From positions 1,511,021 to 1,550,774 of the forward strand of contig NZ_CH724125.1 of the NCBI RefSeq assembly GCF_000153345.1: 39,754 nt of DNA, written 5' to 3'. Positions 25,832 through 34,179 of this stretch are shown one piece after another. Under the pieces are notes generated by a model that did not search any database, was not told where the DNA came from, and saw only the letters and a list, made by a program, of their open reading frames with translations. The DNA comes from Neptuniibacter caesariensis (GTDB taxonomy: Bacteria; Pseudomonadota; Gammaproteobacteria; Pseudomonadales; Balneatricaceae). Made by a program: the position numbers and the translations under genes. The first letter of the stretch is position 1. Each line of letters opens with the position of its first letter.

Positions 25832-27061
25832 TTAACCGGCACTCTTAATGAATGAACAAATATCATTCATTTGCTGCTCTGCTTTCTCCATAACACAAGG
25901 AACTCTAGATAAGAGCTGTTGCTTTGTCATAGAACGGATTTTCCATGAATCTAACAATCCAACCAACAGGTCTTTAAGATTCATCACTCTAGCATCAAGT
26001 ACCATATGCCCTTGATTTACTGTCTCAAATACGCCAATTGATTTATCACTGTAAGCAATATTAACTACTGGTACACAGGTACTTAAAGCAGCTATTGTTG
26101 AATGCATCCGCATGCCACAAAACCACTCTAATTGAGAAATAACCTGCTTTGCCATAGATTCATTATAGTTATCATCAACCTCAACGATACTTACGCGGTC
26201 TTTATATTTAACATTAAGACTTTCCTTTAAATCACAAGCTGCTTTATAGTCACACTCATTTGAATATTCGCTTACAACATGAGGAACCAGCACAATATTC
26301 TCAGAAGTTGTTTCACATACTTCCTTGATAAACTCCATCAACAGCCGCTTATAATCTAATTTTATCCCAAACCTTTCAGGCTTATTATTATAAACCAGAC
26401 CACTTACATTTATACCTATACGAGCATCAATTTTAGGTTTATACCCCTCATCCTTTTCCAAAAGAAATGCAACATCAACTCCTTTTTTAATTCGTTTGGG
26501 ATCAAAACTTTCCCCTAAAATTTCCTTTGCGTATTCGAATGACCTTTCATCTCTGAAATATGCAAGAGATACTTTTTCCAGAACGTATCTTACCTTTTCA
26601 AGGCTTTCCTTTTTACAAAAAGGCCCTAATGTCTGAGGCAGCAATACAAGAGGCTTTGAGTTTTCTAATGCAATTTTTTTCGGATAAAAAATGCCATTAA
26701 ACCTCCGATCACCATAAATATCCGTAAAGCTATCTCCACCACTAATATCTAGAACAGCATTAGCATCTAAAAAGGTTTTTGCCCTTTCATTCCAAAGCCC
26801 GTTACACTTTGCACTAAGATATATATTTAAATAATGATTATTTTTATAAAAGCGTTTGCCATTTGAAACTCCCATAACAGTGCAAAACTGCCCTTCCCTA
26901 ACTTCGTACCCTCTTTTTTCATAAATATCACCATAACTTAGAATAGTTGCATTTATACCCTGCTTTCTTTCATATACACCCATAACAGTTGCACGACATA
27001 AAGCAGATACCCCAAGATTACCTGTATTAGGAGCGCAACCTGCAACAATTACATTTTTCAT
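25832..27061 (-). CDS. Polysaccharide pyruvyltransferase family protein
   Basis: CsaB/WcaK-type enzyme that would transfer pyruvate from phosphoenolpyruvate as a ketal onto a sugar, adding negative charge to the polymer. The 409 residues show the N-terminal AGCAPNTGNLGVSALCRA, the LDISGGDSFTDIYGDRRF block, and the C-terminal WFCGMRMHSTIAALSTCVPVVNIAY, all typical of the family. The co-occurring FrhB-like gene three positions downstream matches a frequent pairing. Substrate is unknown. Confidence 0.9.
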   Translation of the reverse strand: MKNVIVAGCAPNTGNLGVSALCRATVMGVYERKQGINATILSYGDIYEKRGYEVREGQFCTVMGVSNGKRFYKNNHYLNIYLSAKCNGLWNERAKTFLDANAVLDISGGDSFTDIYGDRRFNGIFYPKKIALENSKPLVLLPQTLGPFCKKESLEKVRYVLEKVSLAYFRDERSFEYAKEILGESFDPKRIKKGVDVAFLLEKDEGYKPKIDARIGINVSGLVYNNKPERFGIKLDYKRLLMEFIKEVCETTSENIVLVPHVVSEYSNECDYKAACDLKESLNVKYKDRVSIVEVDDNYNESMAKQVISQLEWFCGMRMHSTIAALSTCVPVVNIAYSDKSIGVFETVNQGHMVLDARVMNLKDLLVGLLDSWKIRSMTKQQLLSRVPCVMEKAEQQMNDICSFIKSAG

Positions 27062-27070
27062 ATTCTTAAC

Positions 27071-27886
27071 TCAATATACATAAACTTTTCTATGATCAAC
27101 TTCCTTATTAAGCACTGTACCTAGCAATGGTTTTTCTTTTGCAATAAGCATAGAACTTTCAATCTCTTCGCGTGTATTTTTTCCACTTTCTACAACCAAT
27201 AAAGAGCAATCAACATAGGGAAGGAATACCATCACATCATCTGATACCAGTAGTGGTGGCAGGTCATAAATCACAATCCTTGACTCGTACCTATTCTTTA
27301 GCTCTTCTGTTAATGCCTTCACCTTGGGTGATGCAAGCTTTTCAGATGAATTCAGCATACGCTTTCGTCCAGGGATAATAGAAAGGCGTTCAACCCCTGG
27401 GTTAATTAACATTTCCTTTACACTGACATCATTCTCAATATAATCCTGCACCCCATATTCGGGCTCTATAGAAAAGTATTTATGTAGTGACGGTTGGCGA
27501 AGGTCCATATCAACAATAAGCACCGTCTGATTCACTTCCATCGCAATGCTCATCGCCAAATTAACCGTGACTAATGACTTGCCAGCCCCTGGTGTCGGGG
27601 CGGAAATAGCCAGACTGTTCCAATTATTATCGCGTAATTCTTTTAATACCTTTGCTCTCAACATATGAAACGGCGTTGAGCGAGGGTCTTCTTTATTCTG
27701 TGCAATGACCCGATTCGCGGTTAACGTTTCATTAGAAACATTAACAACTTTAGTCGTTGTATAAGTAATCGACTCGTGACCACTGCTATCTGCTTGAATC
27801 GGTTTACGGCTAACCTGCTCAATCTCTTTTTCAACGAGCTGATTCTGTTTAGCGTGTTTAACTACATCTGCAATTGTTGCCATCAT
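27071..27886 (-). CDS. Exopolysaccharide tyrosine autokinase (CpsD/CapB type)
   Basis: Cytoplasmic BY-kinase that phosphorylates its own tyrosine tail and works with the chain-length protein to control polymer export. Motifs: Walker A APTPGAGKS (96-104), Walker A' VLIVDMDLR (122-130), Walker B RIVIYDLPP (203-211). Unlike many relatives, the C-terminal tyrosine cluster is very short (HRKVYVY, Tyr269 and Tyr271 only). The 271-residue protein is separate from its activator, which is the gene just upstream (seven-base gap). AAGGGA precedes a double ATG; the second, at 27883, is an equal start candidate. Confidence 0.93.
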   Translation of the reverse strand: MMATIADVVKHAKQNQLVEKEIEQVSRKPIQADSSGHESITYTTTKVVNVSNETLTANRVIAQNKEDPRSTPFHMLRAKVLKELRDNNWNSLAISAPTPGAGKSLVTVNLAMSIAMEVNQTVLIVDMDLRQPSLHKYFSIEPEYGVQDYIENDVSVKEMLINPGVERLSIIPGRKRMLNSSEKLASPKVKALTEELKNRYESRIVIYDLPPLLVSDDVMVFLPYVDCSLLVVESGKNTREEIESSMLIAKEKPLLGTVLNKEVDHRKVYVY

Positions 27887-27893
27887 CTATCCC

Positions 27894-29423
27894 TTACGAC
27901 ACGCCTAATTTATACATCAGTTTGTACATCAACATATCCAGAGGCTGGTACAAAAAGTGAGTAGCAATAACTATCGATACAAACCCTAATAAAACAGCGA
28001 TTATTGCCTTTATTTTCCGATTTCGCTGACGCTGTAGCTCCTCCTCAGTTTCAATAACGCCTATCACGACCAGCGGCGCATGCCCTGTAATCATCTCGAT
28101 TGAATTAGCCCCTCGAATCGATTTATCCATAAACGCTAAACCAATGACTAGGCCCAGAGGTAGAAACAAAGAAGCAGCAAATCCTGCAGCAAGAAACTTC
28201 TTGCGATCCGGTTTATATGGTTGATCTGGAAGTAATGGCGGTTCCAGTATCGAGAAACGTTCTGCTTTCCTACCTTGCTCTAGGCTTTCAGCCATCTGAG
28301 CTTGCATAGTGTTACCAACTATCTGATCATATTGCTCTTTTACTGCTTCATAATCCCTGTTTAAACTCAGCAAGCCTCTTTCAACTTGAGGTATATTGAT
28401 GATCCTCTGCTGAAGGCTTGAGATCTGCTCATCAATCTTTTCGCGCTGCTCTACTAACAATGCAATCTGGCTTTTTGCAGCAGTTATCTCCTGCCTGACT
28501 AATGAGTTTGCCGTTCTTCTGGGTGCTGCAGTTTTTAATTGATCAATCTCGCTTCTTAAGGTAACCAGATCGGGATGGCTCTCTGTATACTGCACTGAAA
28601 GCTCGTCATATTTTTTACGTAGATTATTTAAGCGCACCTGTTGTTCAGAGATGCCGCCCGACGACCGCGTCTGAAGCTCTAATAATGATTTTTGGCTTTT
28701 TACAGTTTCTAATTGTCTGGCAACTTCAACCCTAGAATTTTGTGCCCGCTCTAACATCGACATGTAAAGATTTAGATGTTCCGGCAGCGATTCTTTGAAC
28801 TGTAATTTATAGTCGGCTATTGCCTGTTCTGTACCTGCTAACTTTTGCTTAAGTTTTTCCGCCTCATGCTGTAAAAAATCGGTTGTTTCTGAAGCTCTAG
28901 CCGTTCTAGCTTTGACATTTTCATCTAGGAACAATGTCACAAGGTCATTTGTGACCGATTGCGCAACTGAGGGGCTAAGTGCATCGAAAGCGACTTTGAA
29001 AGCAATAGTTGTTGCATGCCTTCGTCTTGAATTTTTATTTCCGCTTATTAATTGCACGGTAATTTTGCTGCGCATATCCGATACAAGATCAGAAATTAGT
29101 GGGCTTCTGACCCCATCTTTTAATGAAGGGTGTTTATTTGCGATCTCCAGGAGTTTATCCCTTGTCATCACTCGCTGTTTAATGATCTGGATTCGTTCAG
29201 CCGCGATTGAAGTGACCGTAGAGCGTACTAGATCATCGGGTATTTGTTGGGTTTCAACTAACACGATACCTTCAGAGCGATATACTGCTGGGATAATTGA
29301 AACCACTATGGAAGCGAGCGCAGCAAGCACAACTACACCCAATACAATCCACACTTTGTATCGTGAGAGCGCAGCTATATAGTTAGTAGGGATTTGCAAT
29401 TGATCGTCTTCGTCGTACGACAC
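27894..29423 (-). CDS. Polysaccharide chain-length determinant (Wzz/GumC-like)
   Basis: Polysaccharide co-polymerase of 509 residues. First helix at about 29-50, a long periplasmic segment with strong coiled coil (about 175-390, with EKLKQKLAGTEQAIADYKL and EQREKIDEQISSLQQRI), the proline-rich LEPPLLPDQPYKPDRKK, a helix at about 413-436, and another hydrophobic stretch near 477-496. The last helix is extra compared with the classical two-helix Wzz. No kinase domain is fused; the kinase is the next gene. It sets polymer length and recruits the kinase. Confidence 0.92.
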   Translation of the reverse strand: MSYDEDDQLQIPTNYIAALSRYKVWIVLGVVVLAALASIVVSIIPAVYRSEGIVLVETQQIPDDLVRSTVTSIAAERIQIIKQRVMTRDKLLEIANKHPSLKDGVRSPLISDLVSDMRSKITVQLISGNKNSRRRHATTIAFKVAFDALSPSVAQSVTNDLVTLFLDENVKARTARASETTDFLQHEAEKLKQKLAGTEQAIADYKLQFKESLPEHLNLYMSMLERAQNSRVEVARQLETVKSQKSLLELQTRSSGGISEQQVRLNNLRKKYDELSVQYTESHPDLVTLRSEIDQLKTAAPRRTANSLVRQEITAAKSQIALLVEQREKIDEQISSLQQRIINIPQVERGLLSLNRDYEAVKEQYDQIVGNTMQAQMAESLEQGRKAERFSILEPPLLPDQPYKPDRKKFLAAGFAASLFLPLGLVIGLAFMDKSIRGANSIEMITGHAPLVVIGVIETEEELQRQRNRKIKAIIAVLLGFVSIVIATHFLYQPLDMLMYKLMYKLGVS

Positions 29424-29461
29424 ACTTAATTCCTTTTATCCAAAATACCCAAATAATTTTG

Positions 29462-30937
29462 TTAATAAGCTCGGCTATTAATTAACGTCAACGCAGTGCG
29501 GATCATAATCATAATATCCAGCGATACAGACCAGTTGTTGATGTATTCAAGATCACTTTCAACACGTTTACTCATCAGTTCCAACTCCTCTGTTTCACCG
29601 CGAAGCCCACGAACCTGAGCCAGGCCTGTAATGCCCGGCTTAATGCGGTGCCTACAGAGATAGGCGTTAATTTGTGTAGAATAAATCTGGTTGTGTTGAA
29701 CCGCATGAGGCCTGGGCCCTACCATTGACATGTTACCGATCAGCACATTAAACAACTGCGGCAGCTCATCGATACTGGTTTTACGAATAAACCGGCCGAC
29801 TGGCGTAATGCGATCATCATGACGGGTAGCCTGGGTCACCTTATCCGGTTCTTCCTGATGAACCTTCATGCTTCTGAATTTCCAGATCATGAACTCTTTG
29901 CCATCCCAGCCTGTGCGCGGCTGCCTGAAGAAAACCGGCCCAGGCGATGTCAGCTTTATCGCCAACGCGGTCCCGAGCATCAGCCAAGACAATGCCAATA
30001 AAGCAATTAGAGCCAATACCTTATCCACAACCGCTTTTTTTAGATGATGGGTACCAATTAATGGTGTTTCTGACAGGGTCAATACTGGATAACCTGCCAG
30101 TTCTTTAACACTCGGATTAATTAACTGCAGTTCATGAATATCAGGTATCCAATGCACATCAACATTCAGCTCCATCAGCTCTTTATAGAGGTCCTGAACC
30201 AAGGCCAGATTATTAAAAGGCAAAGCCAGATAAACTGAACGAATGTCATCATTGCGAATAATCTCTTTCGCTTTATTTATTGAGACATTGCATAGAAAAT
30301 TATCGGGTTCGCTCAGGCTAGAGAGTTCAATACACGCGGAGACTTTCTCTCTGACCCACGGATTGTTGTTTATTCTTGTTTTCAACCTATTAGCAAAGAC
30401 CTGATCACCTATGACCAACGCATTAACCTTTGCTTTTGATGAACGAATCAGATGAAAACGCCGCAGAAAAAGATGCGAGAGCAACTGCAAGGTAAACGCA
30501 GCAACCGAGAACGGTAGGATAAAATCAGGCGCCAGCCCATCTAATGCTTCGAGCAGATAAATAAACGCCAGTGAAATCGCCAGTGAGAAGCACCAGGCTT
30601 TAAGAAGATCGAAGCTTTTGCCTAAATTTGAACGATTTTTACGATAAATACCCATTCCATCGTAAATAACCGCCATAGAGCCCATTAACAATAGAACGAA
30701 AATCACATGGCTATAGAGCAGTACGCCCTGAGTGTACTGAACAAAGCCAACAAACAGACACAATACCAAAAAGGCATCCAATAGCGCCTGAAACATATTG
30801 GTCAGGGAATTCCTCCGCTGTAATAACGGCCGTCCCACCTTAATCATACCTTCAATATCTTCCATGTATCCCTTTGCCACATTATGTGATCCATCTGGAA
30901 GGGAGCCTCCCCCCAACCAATTTTCCAACACCGACAC
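29462..30937 (-). CDS. Initiating polyprenyl glycosylphosphotransferase (WcaJ-like)
   Basis: Transfers a sugar-1-phosphate, commonly glucose-1-P from UDP-glucose, to undecaprenyl phosphate to begin the repeat unit. N-terminal four-helix region (about 45-165), a Rossmann-like middle region (VNALVIGDQVFA), then the catalytic bacterial sugar transferase domain: FFRQPRTGWDGKEFMIWKFRSM, IRKTSIDELPQLFNVLIGNMSMVGPRP and GITGLAQVRGLRG. First gene of the long minus-strand string. The start is uncertain: GTG at 30937 or 30931 (AGGA upstream), or ATG at 30865 with AAGGG just ahead; all keep the recognised domains. Confidence 0.94.
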   Translation of the reverse strand: MSVLENWLGGGSLPDGSHNVAKGYMEDIEGMIKVGRPLLQRRNSLTNMFQALLDAFLVLCLFVGFVQYTQGVLLYSHVIFVLLLMGSMAVIYDGMGIYRKNRSNLGKSFDLLKAWCFSLAISLAFIYLLEALDGLAPDFILPFSVAAFTLQLLSHLFLRRFHLIRSSKAKVNALVIGDQVFANRLKTRINNNPWVREKVSACIELSSLSEPDNFLCNVSINKAKEIIRNDDIRSVYLALPFNNLALVQDLYKELMELNVDVHWIPDIHELQLINPSVKELAGYPVLTLSETPLIGTHHLKKAVVDKVLALIALLALSWLMLGTALAIKLTSPGPVFFRQPRTGWDGKEFMIWKFRSMKVHQEEPDKVTQATRHDDRITPVGRFIRKTSIDELPQLFNVLIGNMSMVGPRPHAVQHNQIYSTQINAYLCRHRIKPGITGLAQVRGLRGETEELELMSKRVESDLEYINNWSVSLDIMIMIRTALTLINSRAY

Positions 30938-31010
30938 TTCCTAAACCGGCTAATCAGAATAATGCACTTATATTACAAATTATGCATTTATACCTTTCGC
31001 TTAAACGCAG

Positions 31011-31036
31011 AAAAGAGGGCATGAAGCCCTCTCTTT
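31011..31036 (-). terminator. Probable terminator after the VPVPA-anchor gene
   Basis: AGAGGGC and GCCCTCT form a seven-pair stem with a five-base loop, followed on the minus strand by a short U4 run. It is about 25 bases past the stop and isolates this gene from the wcaJ-like gene downstream on the same strand. Confidence 0.65.
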
Positions 31037-31061
31037 TGTAAAACGCTTAAAGCTATAGTAA

Positions 31062-31679
31062 TTAGGACACCTTACGGCGCGCAGAGAAACCTGCGAAGCC
31101 TAGCAGAGCCGAACCGAATAGCAGCGCCGCTGCTGGCACTGGCACTGGAGAAAGATTACTGACAGTAAGCTTGGAACCTACTACATCATCATTCACATCA
31201 ACAACACCAATAACATAAGTCACAAAACCATCAGCAATCGCAGTCCAGCTAAATGAACCTGTCGACAATGCGCCATCATTCAAAACAGTCGCCAGTAGCG
31301 GTGTAATCAGGCCTGACTGACTCAGAGACACGAAGGCAAAGTCATTGTAAGTAATACCAGCAGCAGGCTCATCAGACTCCCAAATCCAATCAAAAGTGAT
31401 TGACTGGCCAGCCTTTACATCAGCTGTATATTTAATTGCTGAGCCTTCTACCACATCAAGACCTGATGCAGAATCTAGGTACCCAGGGAGAACACCTGCA
31501 AAATTTTCCAAATCAGCCTGACTGACACCTGTCACTGCTGAAGGGCTATAACCACTGGATACCACATAGTCCCCACCAATAGTAGAAACATCACCAATGG
31601 ATACTGCAGCCGCATTCACACCCACGGCGGCACACGTCAAAAGAGCGCCTACTAAAACCTGTTTAACTTTAGAGAACAT
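31062..31679 (-). CDS. Secreted protein with VPLPA/PEP-CTERM-type sorting anchor
   Basis: Predicted substrate of the exosortase. Signal peptide at 1 to about 23 (MFSKVKQVLVGALLTCAAVG...VNA), a 155-residue beta-rich extracellular region without cysteine, then the tripartite sorting signal from 179 to the end: VPVPAAALLF (motif), a hydrophobic helix, and the basic tail SARRKVS. The motif is of the VPLPA class more than the PEP class. It is the only such protein in the window. A near-consensus sigma-54 promoter lies upstream and a terminator downstream, so it is a single-gene unit controlled apart from the biosynthetic genes. Function of the exposed domain is unknown. Confidence 0.92.
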   Translation of the reverse strand: MFSKVKQVLVGALLTCAAVGVNAAAVSIGDVSTIGGDYVVSSGYSPSAVTGVSQADLENFAGVLPGYLDSASGLDVVEGSAIKYTADVKAGQSITFDWIWESDEPAAGITYNDFAFVSLSQSGLITPLLATVLNDGALSTGSFSWTAIADGFVTYVIGVVDVNDDVVGSKLTVSNLSPVPVPAAALLFGSALLGFAGFSARRKVS

Positions 31680-32202
31680 TTGTTAACTCCATTCTTTTTA
31701 ATTTTCTTTATATCGCAGCTGTTTTGCAAACTGCTCCACAACTCATATTCCTGACACAACAGGCATAGCAAACCACGTACCAACTAAAAAAAAACCTTAA
31801 AAATCAAGAAGAAAAAACAAAAAATTAGACTATTAACCAACCCGCCTCTTTTTTTAGTGACCATATCCACCACGCCATGTAAAAAAAGCCGACAGCAAGC
31901 CACTCCCTCATTAGAGTTACTGTCTACCCAACTCTGTTACTGACGCTTTTTGTTAATAGCTGCATCTCCCACTCAAACAAAACAAGCACTTAGCGTCACC
32001 AGCACCGACGTCGGTTTTTTTTACATTCCTACTGTCGGTTTTTTTTACATTAGAAAAAGATTATAAATCTGCCTAATTTCTACTTTACACGAGGTTAAAT
32101 TTGCGCAGAAAATACAGCTATTCTTTTATCGCACGCTATATTCGGGCCGGAAGAAATACGCAGGATTCGCGCCCCATCAGGGTTAAGCAAAGGACAATTG
32201 CA
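31680..32202. promoter_or_regulatory. Divergent control region between the anchor gene and the Wza-like gene
   Basis: This 523-base gap has no gene. It holds the sigma-54 promoter on the minus strand, an AT-rich stretch (31784-31860), and on the wza side a palindrome ACCGACGTCGGT (32004-32015) overlapping the first of two exact 18-base direct repeats (GTCGG, T8, ACATT; 32010-32027 and 32034-32051, period 24). A looser relative, CTGACGCTTTTTGTTA, lies near 31940. These are good candidates for activator sites, possibly of PrsR acting in both directions. I see no sigma-54 promoter facing wza and no convincing sigma-70 boxes. An open frame from 32101 into the wza gene has no ribosome site and is taken as leader. 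Confidence 0.6.
31767..31783 (-). promoter_or_regulatory. Sigma-54 (RpoN) promoter of the VPVPA-anchor gene
   Basis: Read on the minus strand, TTGGTACGTGGTTTGCT matches the -24/-12 consensus TTGGCACG-N4-TTGCW with one difference (T for C after GG) and exact GG-to-GC spacing of 12. Transcription would start near 31756, giving a leader of about 75 bases. PrsR, the sigma-54 activator in this locus, is the natural activator. Confidence 0.8.
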
Positions 32203-32814
32203 ATGAATAAACGCTCAACACTACTCACGTTCGCGCTAATTAGCCTGGCTGGCTGTACTTCAACTAAACAAACCTTTGTCGCTCCTGAGGCATATAGTGC
32301 TCCGGCTTCCGCATATGCAATAGGGAATGGAGACAGACTTGATATCCGGGTCTGGCGAAATCCGGACCTTTCCGTTGTCACACCAGTCCGACCTGATGGC
32401 ATGATATCTGTGCCACTAGCAGGTGAAGTGCAAGCAACTGGTAAAACTGCAGAAGAGCTTAAAGCGGAAATTAGCAGTAAACTTAATGACTATTTAAAAC
32501 AGCCGAATGTGACAGTCATTGTCACCGAAGCTAATAGCATTGCCTTTACACAACGGGTGAGGATTACCGGAGCCGTGGGCAATCCGTCCTCAACGCCATG
32601 GCGCCAGGGCATGACCGTGCTGGATCTGGTTTTACTCGCAGGAGGCTCCACCGAATTTGCCGATGAAAACAAAGCACGCCTTTATCGTAAAACACAAGAC
32701 GGGATCCAGACCTACCCCATCTACCTGGAAGACATTTTCAAACAAGGCAAACTAGAAACTAATTACGAGCTAGCGCCGTCTGATATCGTTTCCGTTCCTG
32801 AACGCTTCTTCTGA
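32203..32814 (+). CDS. Wza-like polysaccharide export lipoprotein
   Basis: Outer-membrane export protein of the Wza/GumB/EpsE kind. The start is ATG 32203 with AAGGA upstream, giving MNKRSTLLTFALISLAGC with a lipobox Cys18. Then the poly-export domain (YAIGNGDRLDIRVWRNPDLSVVTPVRPDGMISVPLAGEV) and one SLBB-like region (VRITGAVGNPS...MTVLDLVLLAGG). At 203 residues it is the short GumB-like form, without the long C-terminal helix that spans the outer membrane in E. coli Wza. It begins the plus-strand pair with the EpsL-like gene, divergent from the biosynthesis genes. Confidence 0.93.
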   Translation: MNKRSTLLTFALISLAGCTSTKQTFVAPEAYSAPASAYAIGNGDRLDIRVWRNPDLSVVTPVRPDGMISVPLAGEVQATGKTAEELKAEISSKLNDYLKQPNVTVIVTEANSIAFTQRVRITGAVGNPSSTPWRQGMTVLDLVLLAGGSTEFADENKARLYRKTQDGIQTYPIYLEDIFKQGKLETNYELAPSDIVSVPERFF

Positions 32815-32833
32815 TCAGCCTTAGGCATAGCTA

Positions 32834-34105
32834 ATGTTACAGAAAACTATTTCAGCTTTTTTAGGCGCTATAGCTCTAATCCCTCTCTCTAGCGCCATTC
32901 ACGCTGAGACCGAGTTAGAACTGAAACTTGAATCTGGCTTCAGCAATAACGCCAACAAGACAAATAAAGCAAACGCCATTAAAGAAAGGCAAGATGTCGT
33001 TACTGCGCGGATCAAAAGCAGCCGAATAAACAGCACATCCAGTGCCATTGTTGATTACTCAATCGAACATGAGAATTACAGTAAAGATTCTCAGGAGAAT
33101 GAAACCAATCTTGAGGGCAGTGCAAGCGCTAGATTTAACCTTTCCCCCAACCTAAAGGTCAATTTAAATCACAGCGCCAAACGTCTGATCAACAACCCCT
33201 CTGAAACGGCCATAAGTAACAATCTGCAAAACCGAAATATCTTTTCTGCTTCCGTAGACGCTAAATTCCATGTCACCCCGCTCCAGGTGGTTACTGTAAC
33301 CCCTTCTTTAGCGGCTATTCGATATAGCGACGATAATAATCAGGATAGCGATCGCGCAACTCTTGATATGAGTTGGGTTTGGAGGTTACAAGAAAAAAGC
33401 CGAATCAAAATCAACTTGCAGAATAGTGAAATTGACTACAGATCTGCTGCGAACCAAAGCTACCAACAGCTAACCCTCGGCTATGAACGCGAGAACCGGC
33501 TACTAACCTACTCTGCTGAAGCTGGAGTCAATCGATTCACGACTAGCTCAGGGAGCAAAAATGGCCCGTATTTCAACCTACAAGCCACATATGATAACCA
33601 AGGCCATAAATTTTCCATTAACGCAAGACGTCAGCTTACCGACACCTCATTTGGTAACGGTAATCAGAACCTGACATCATCAAGCAACATAGATAGTGCT
33701 GGTACCAACATTGACCAGATCGAGCAGGATTCATTTATCCTCTCCTACAGCTCCAGACTCCTTTGCGTACGTTGCAGCTTCAAAGCACAGACAGAATTTA
33801 AAGACGAAACGCATGTAAACAATCCACAAGAGTCATTAAATGAAAGAATAATCGCTTCCAGCATCAGATACTTACTGAATGAACGATCTAACCTAAGTAG
33901 TTCTATCAGCTTAAAAGCCACTGAGTACAAGCAAGGCGATAGTCGGGATTTTGATGAGCTTTCAGCACGGCTTGGTTATGAACTCTCTCTTAGCAAAGCC
34001 AGTTCATTAGAGCTGTTTTCTGAATATGAAACCAAAGATGCATCACAGCCAATAAATGACTATTCAGAGTTAATTTTCGGTCTGTCTTTTATTTATAGGC
34101 TGTAA
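32834..34105 (+). CDS. Outer-membrane beta-barrel protein of EPS locus (EpsL-like)
   Basis: A 423-residue secreted protein: signal peptide to about residue 25 (MLQKTISAFLGAIALIPLSSAIHA), then alternating short hydrophobic/polar strands consistent with a beta barrel of about 16-18 strands, ending with a terminal aromatic strand (SELIFGLSFIYRL), the usual barrel-assembly signal. Families of this kind (EpsL, or the PEP-CTERM-associated outer-membrane proteins) regularly sit beside the Wza-like gene in exosortase loci and probably form or assist the exit channel. One CVRC motif near residue 312 might form a disulfide. No terminator is evident before galU. Confidence 0.82.
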   Translation: MLQKTISAFLGAIALIPLSSAIHAETELELKLESGFSNNANKTNKANAIKERQDVVTARIKSSRINSTSSAIVDYSIEHENYSKDSQENETNLEGSASARFNLSPNLKVNLNHSAKRLINNPSETAISNNLQNRNIFSASVDAKFHVTPLQVVTVTPSLAAIRYSDDNNQDSDRATLDMSWVWRLQEKSRIKINLQNSEIDYRSAANQSYQQLTLGYERENRLLTYSAEAGVNRFTTSSGSKNGPYFNLQATYDNQGHKFSINARRQLTDTSFGNGNQNLTSSSNIDSAGTNIDQIEQDSFILSYSSRLLCVRCSFKAQTEFKDETHVNNPQESLNERIIASSIRYLLNERSNLSSSISLKATEYKQGDSRDFDELSARLGYELSLSKASSLELFSEYETKDASQPINDYSELIFGLSFIYRL

Positions 34106-34179
34106 CAAAGCTCTCTATAAACTTAGTTATCATCACTGTAGAATCGTTTAACGTTGTTTACCTCTAACCGGAACATAAT

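Noticed and set aside
32010-32051. Two-copy T8-containing repeat as a start of a CRISPR or tandem satellite
   Set aside because: Only two copies with a six-base spacer; a regulatory site is more likely.
32101-32202. 34-residue extension of the Wza-like protein
   Set aside because: It would bury the signal peptide and lipobox; AAGGA precedes the internal ATG at 32203.
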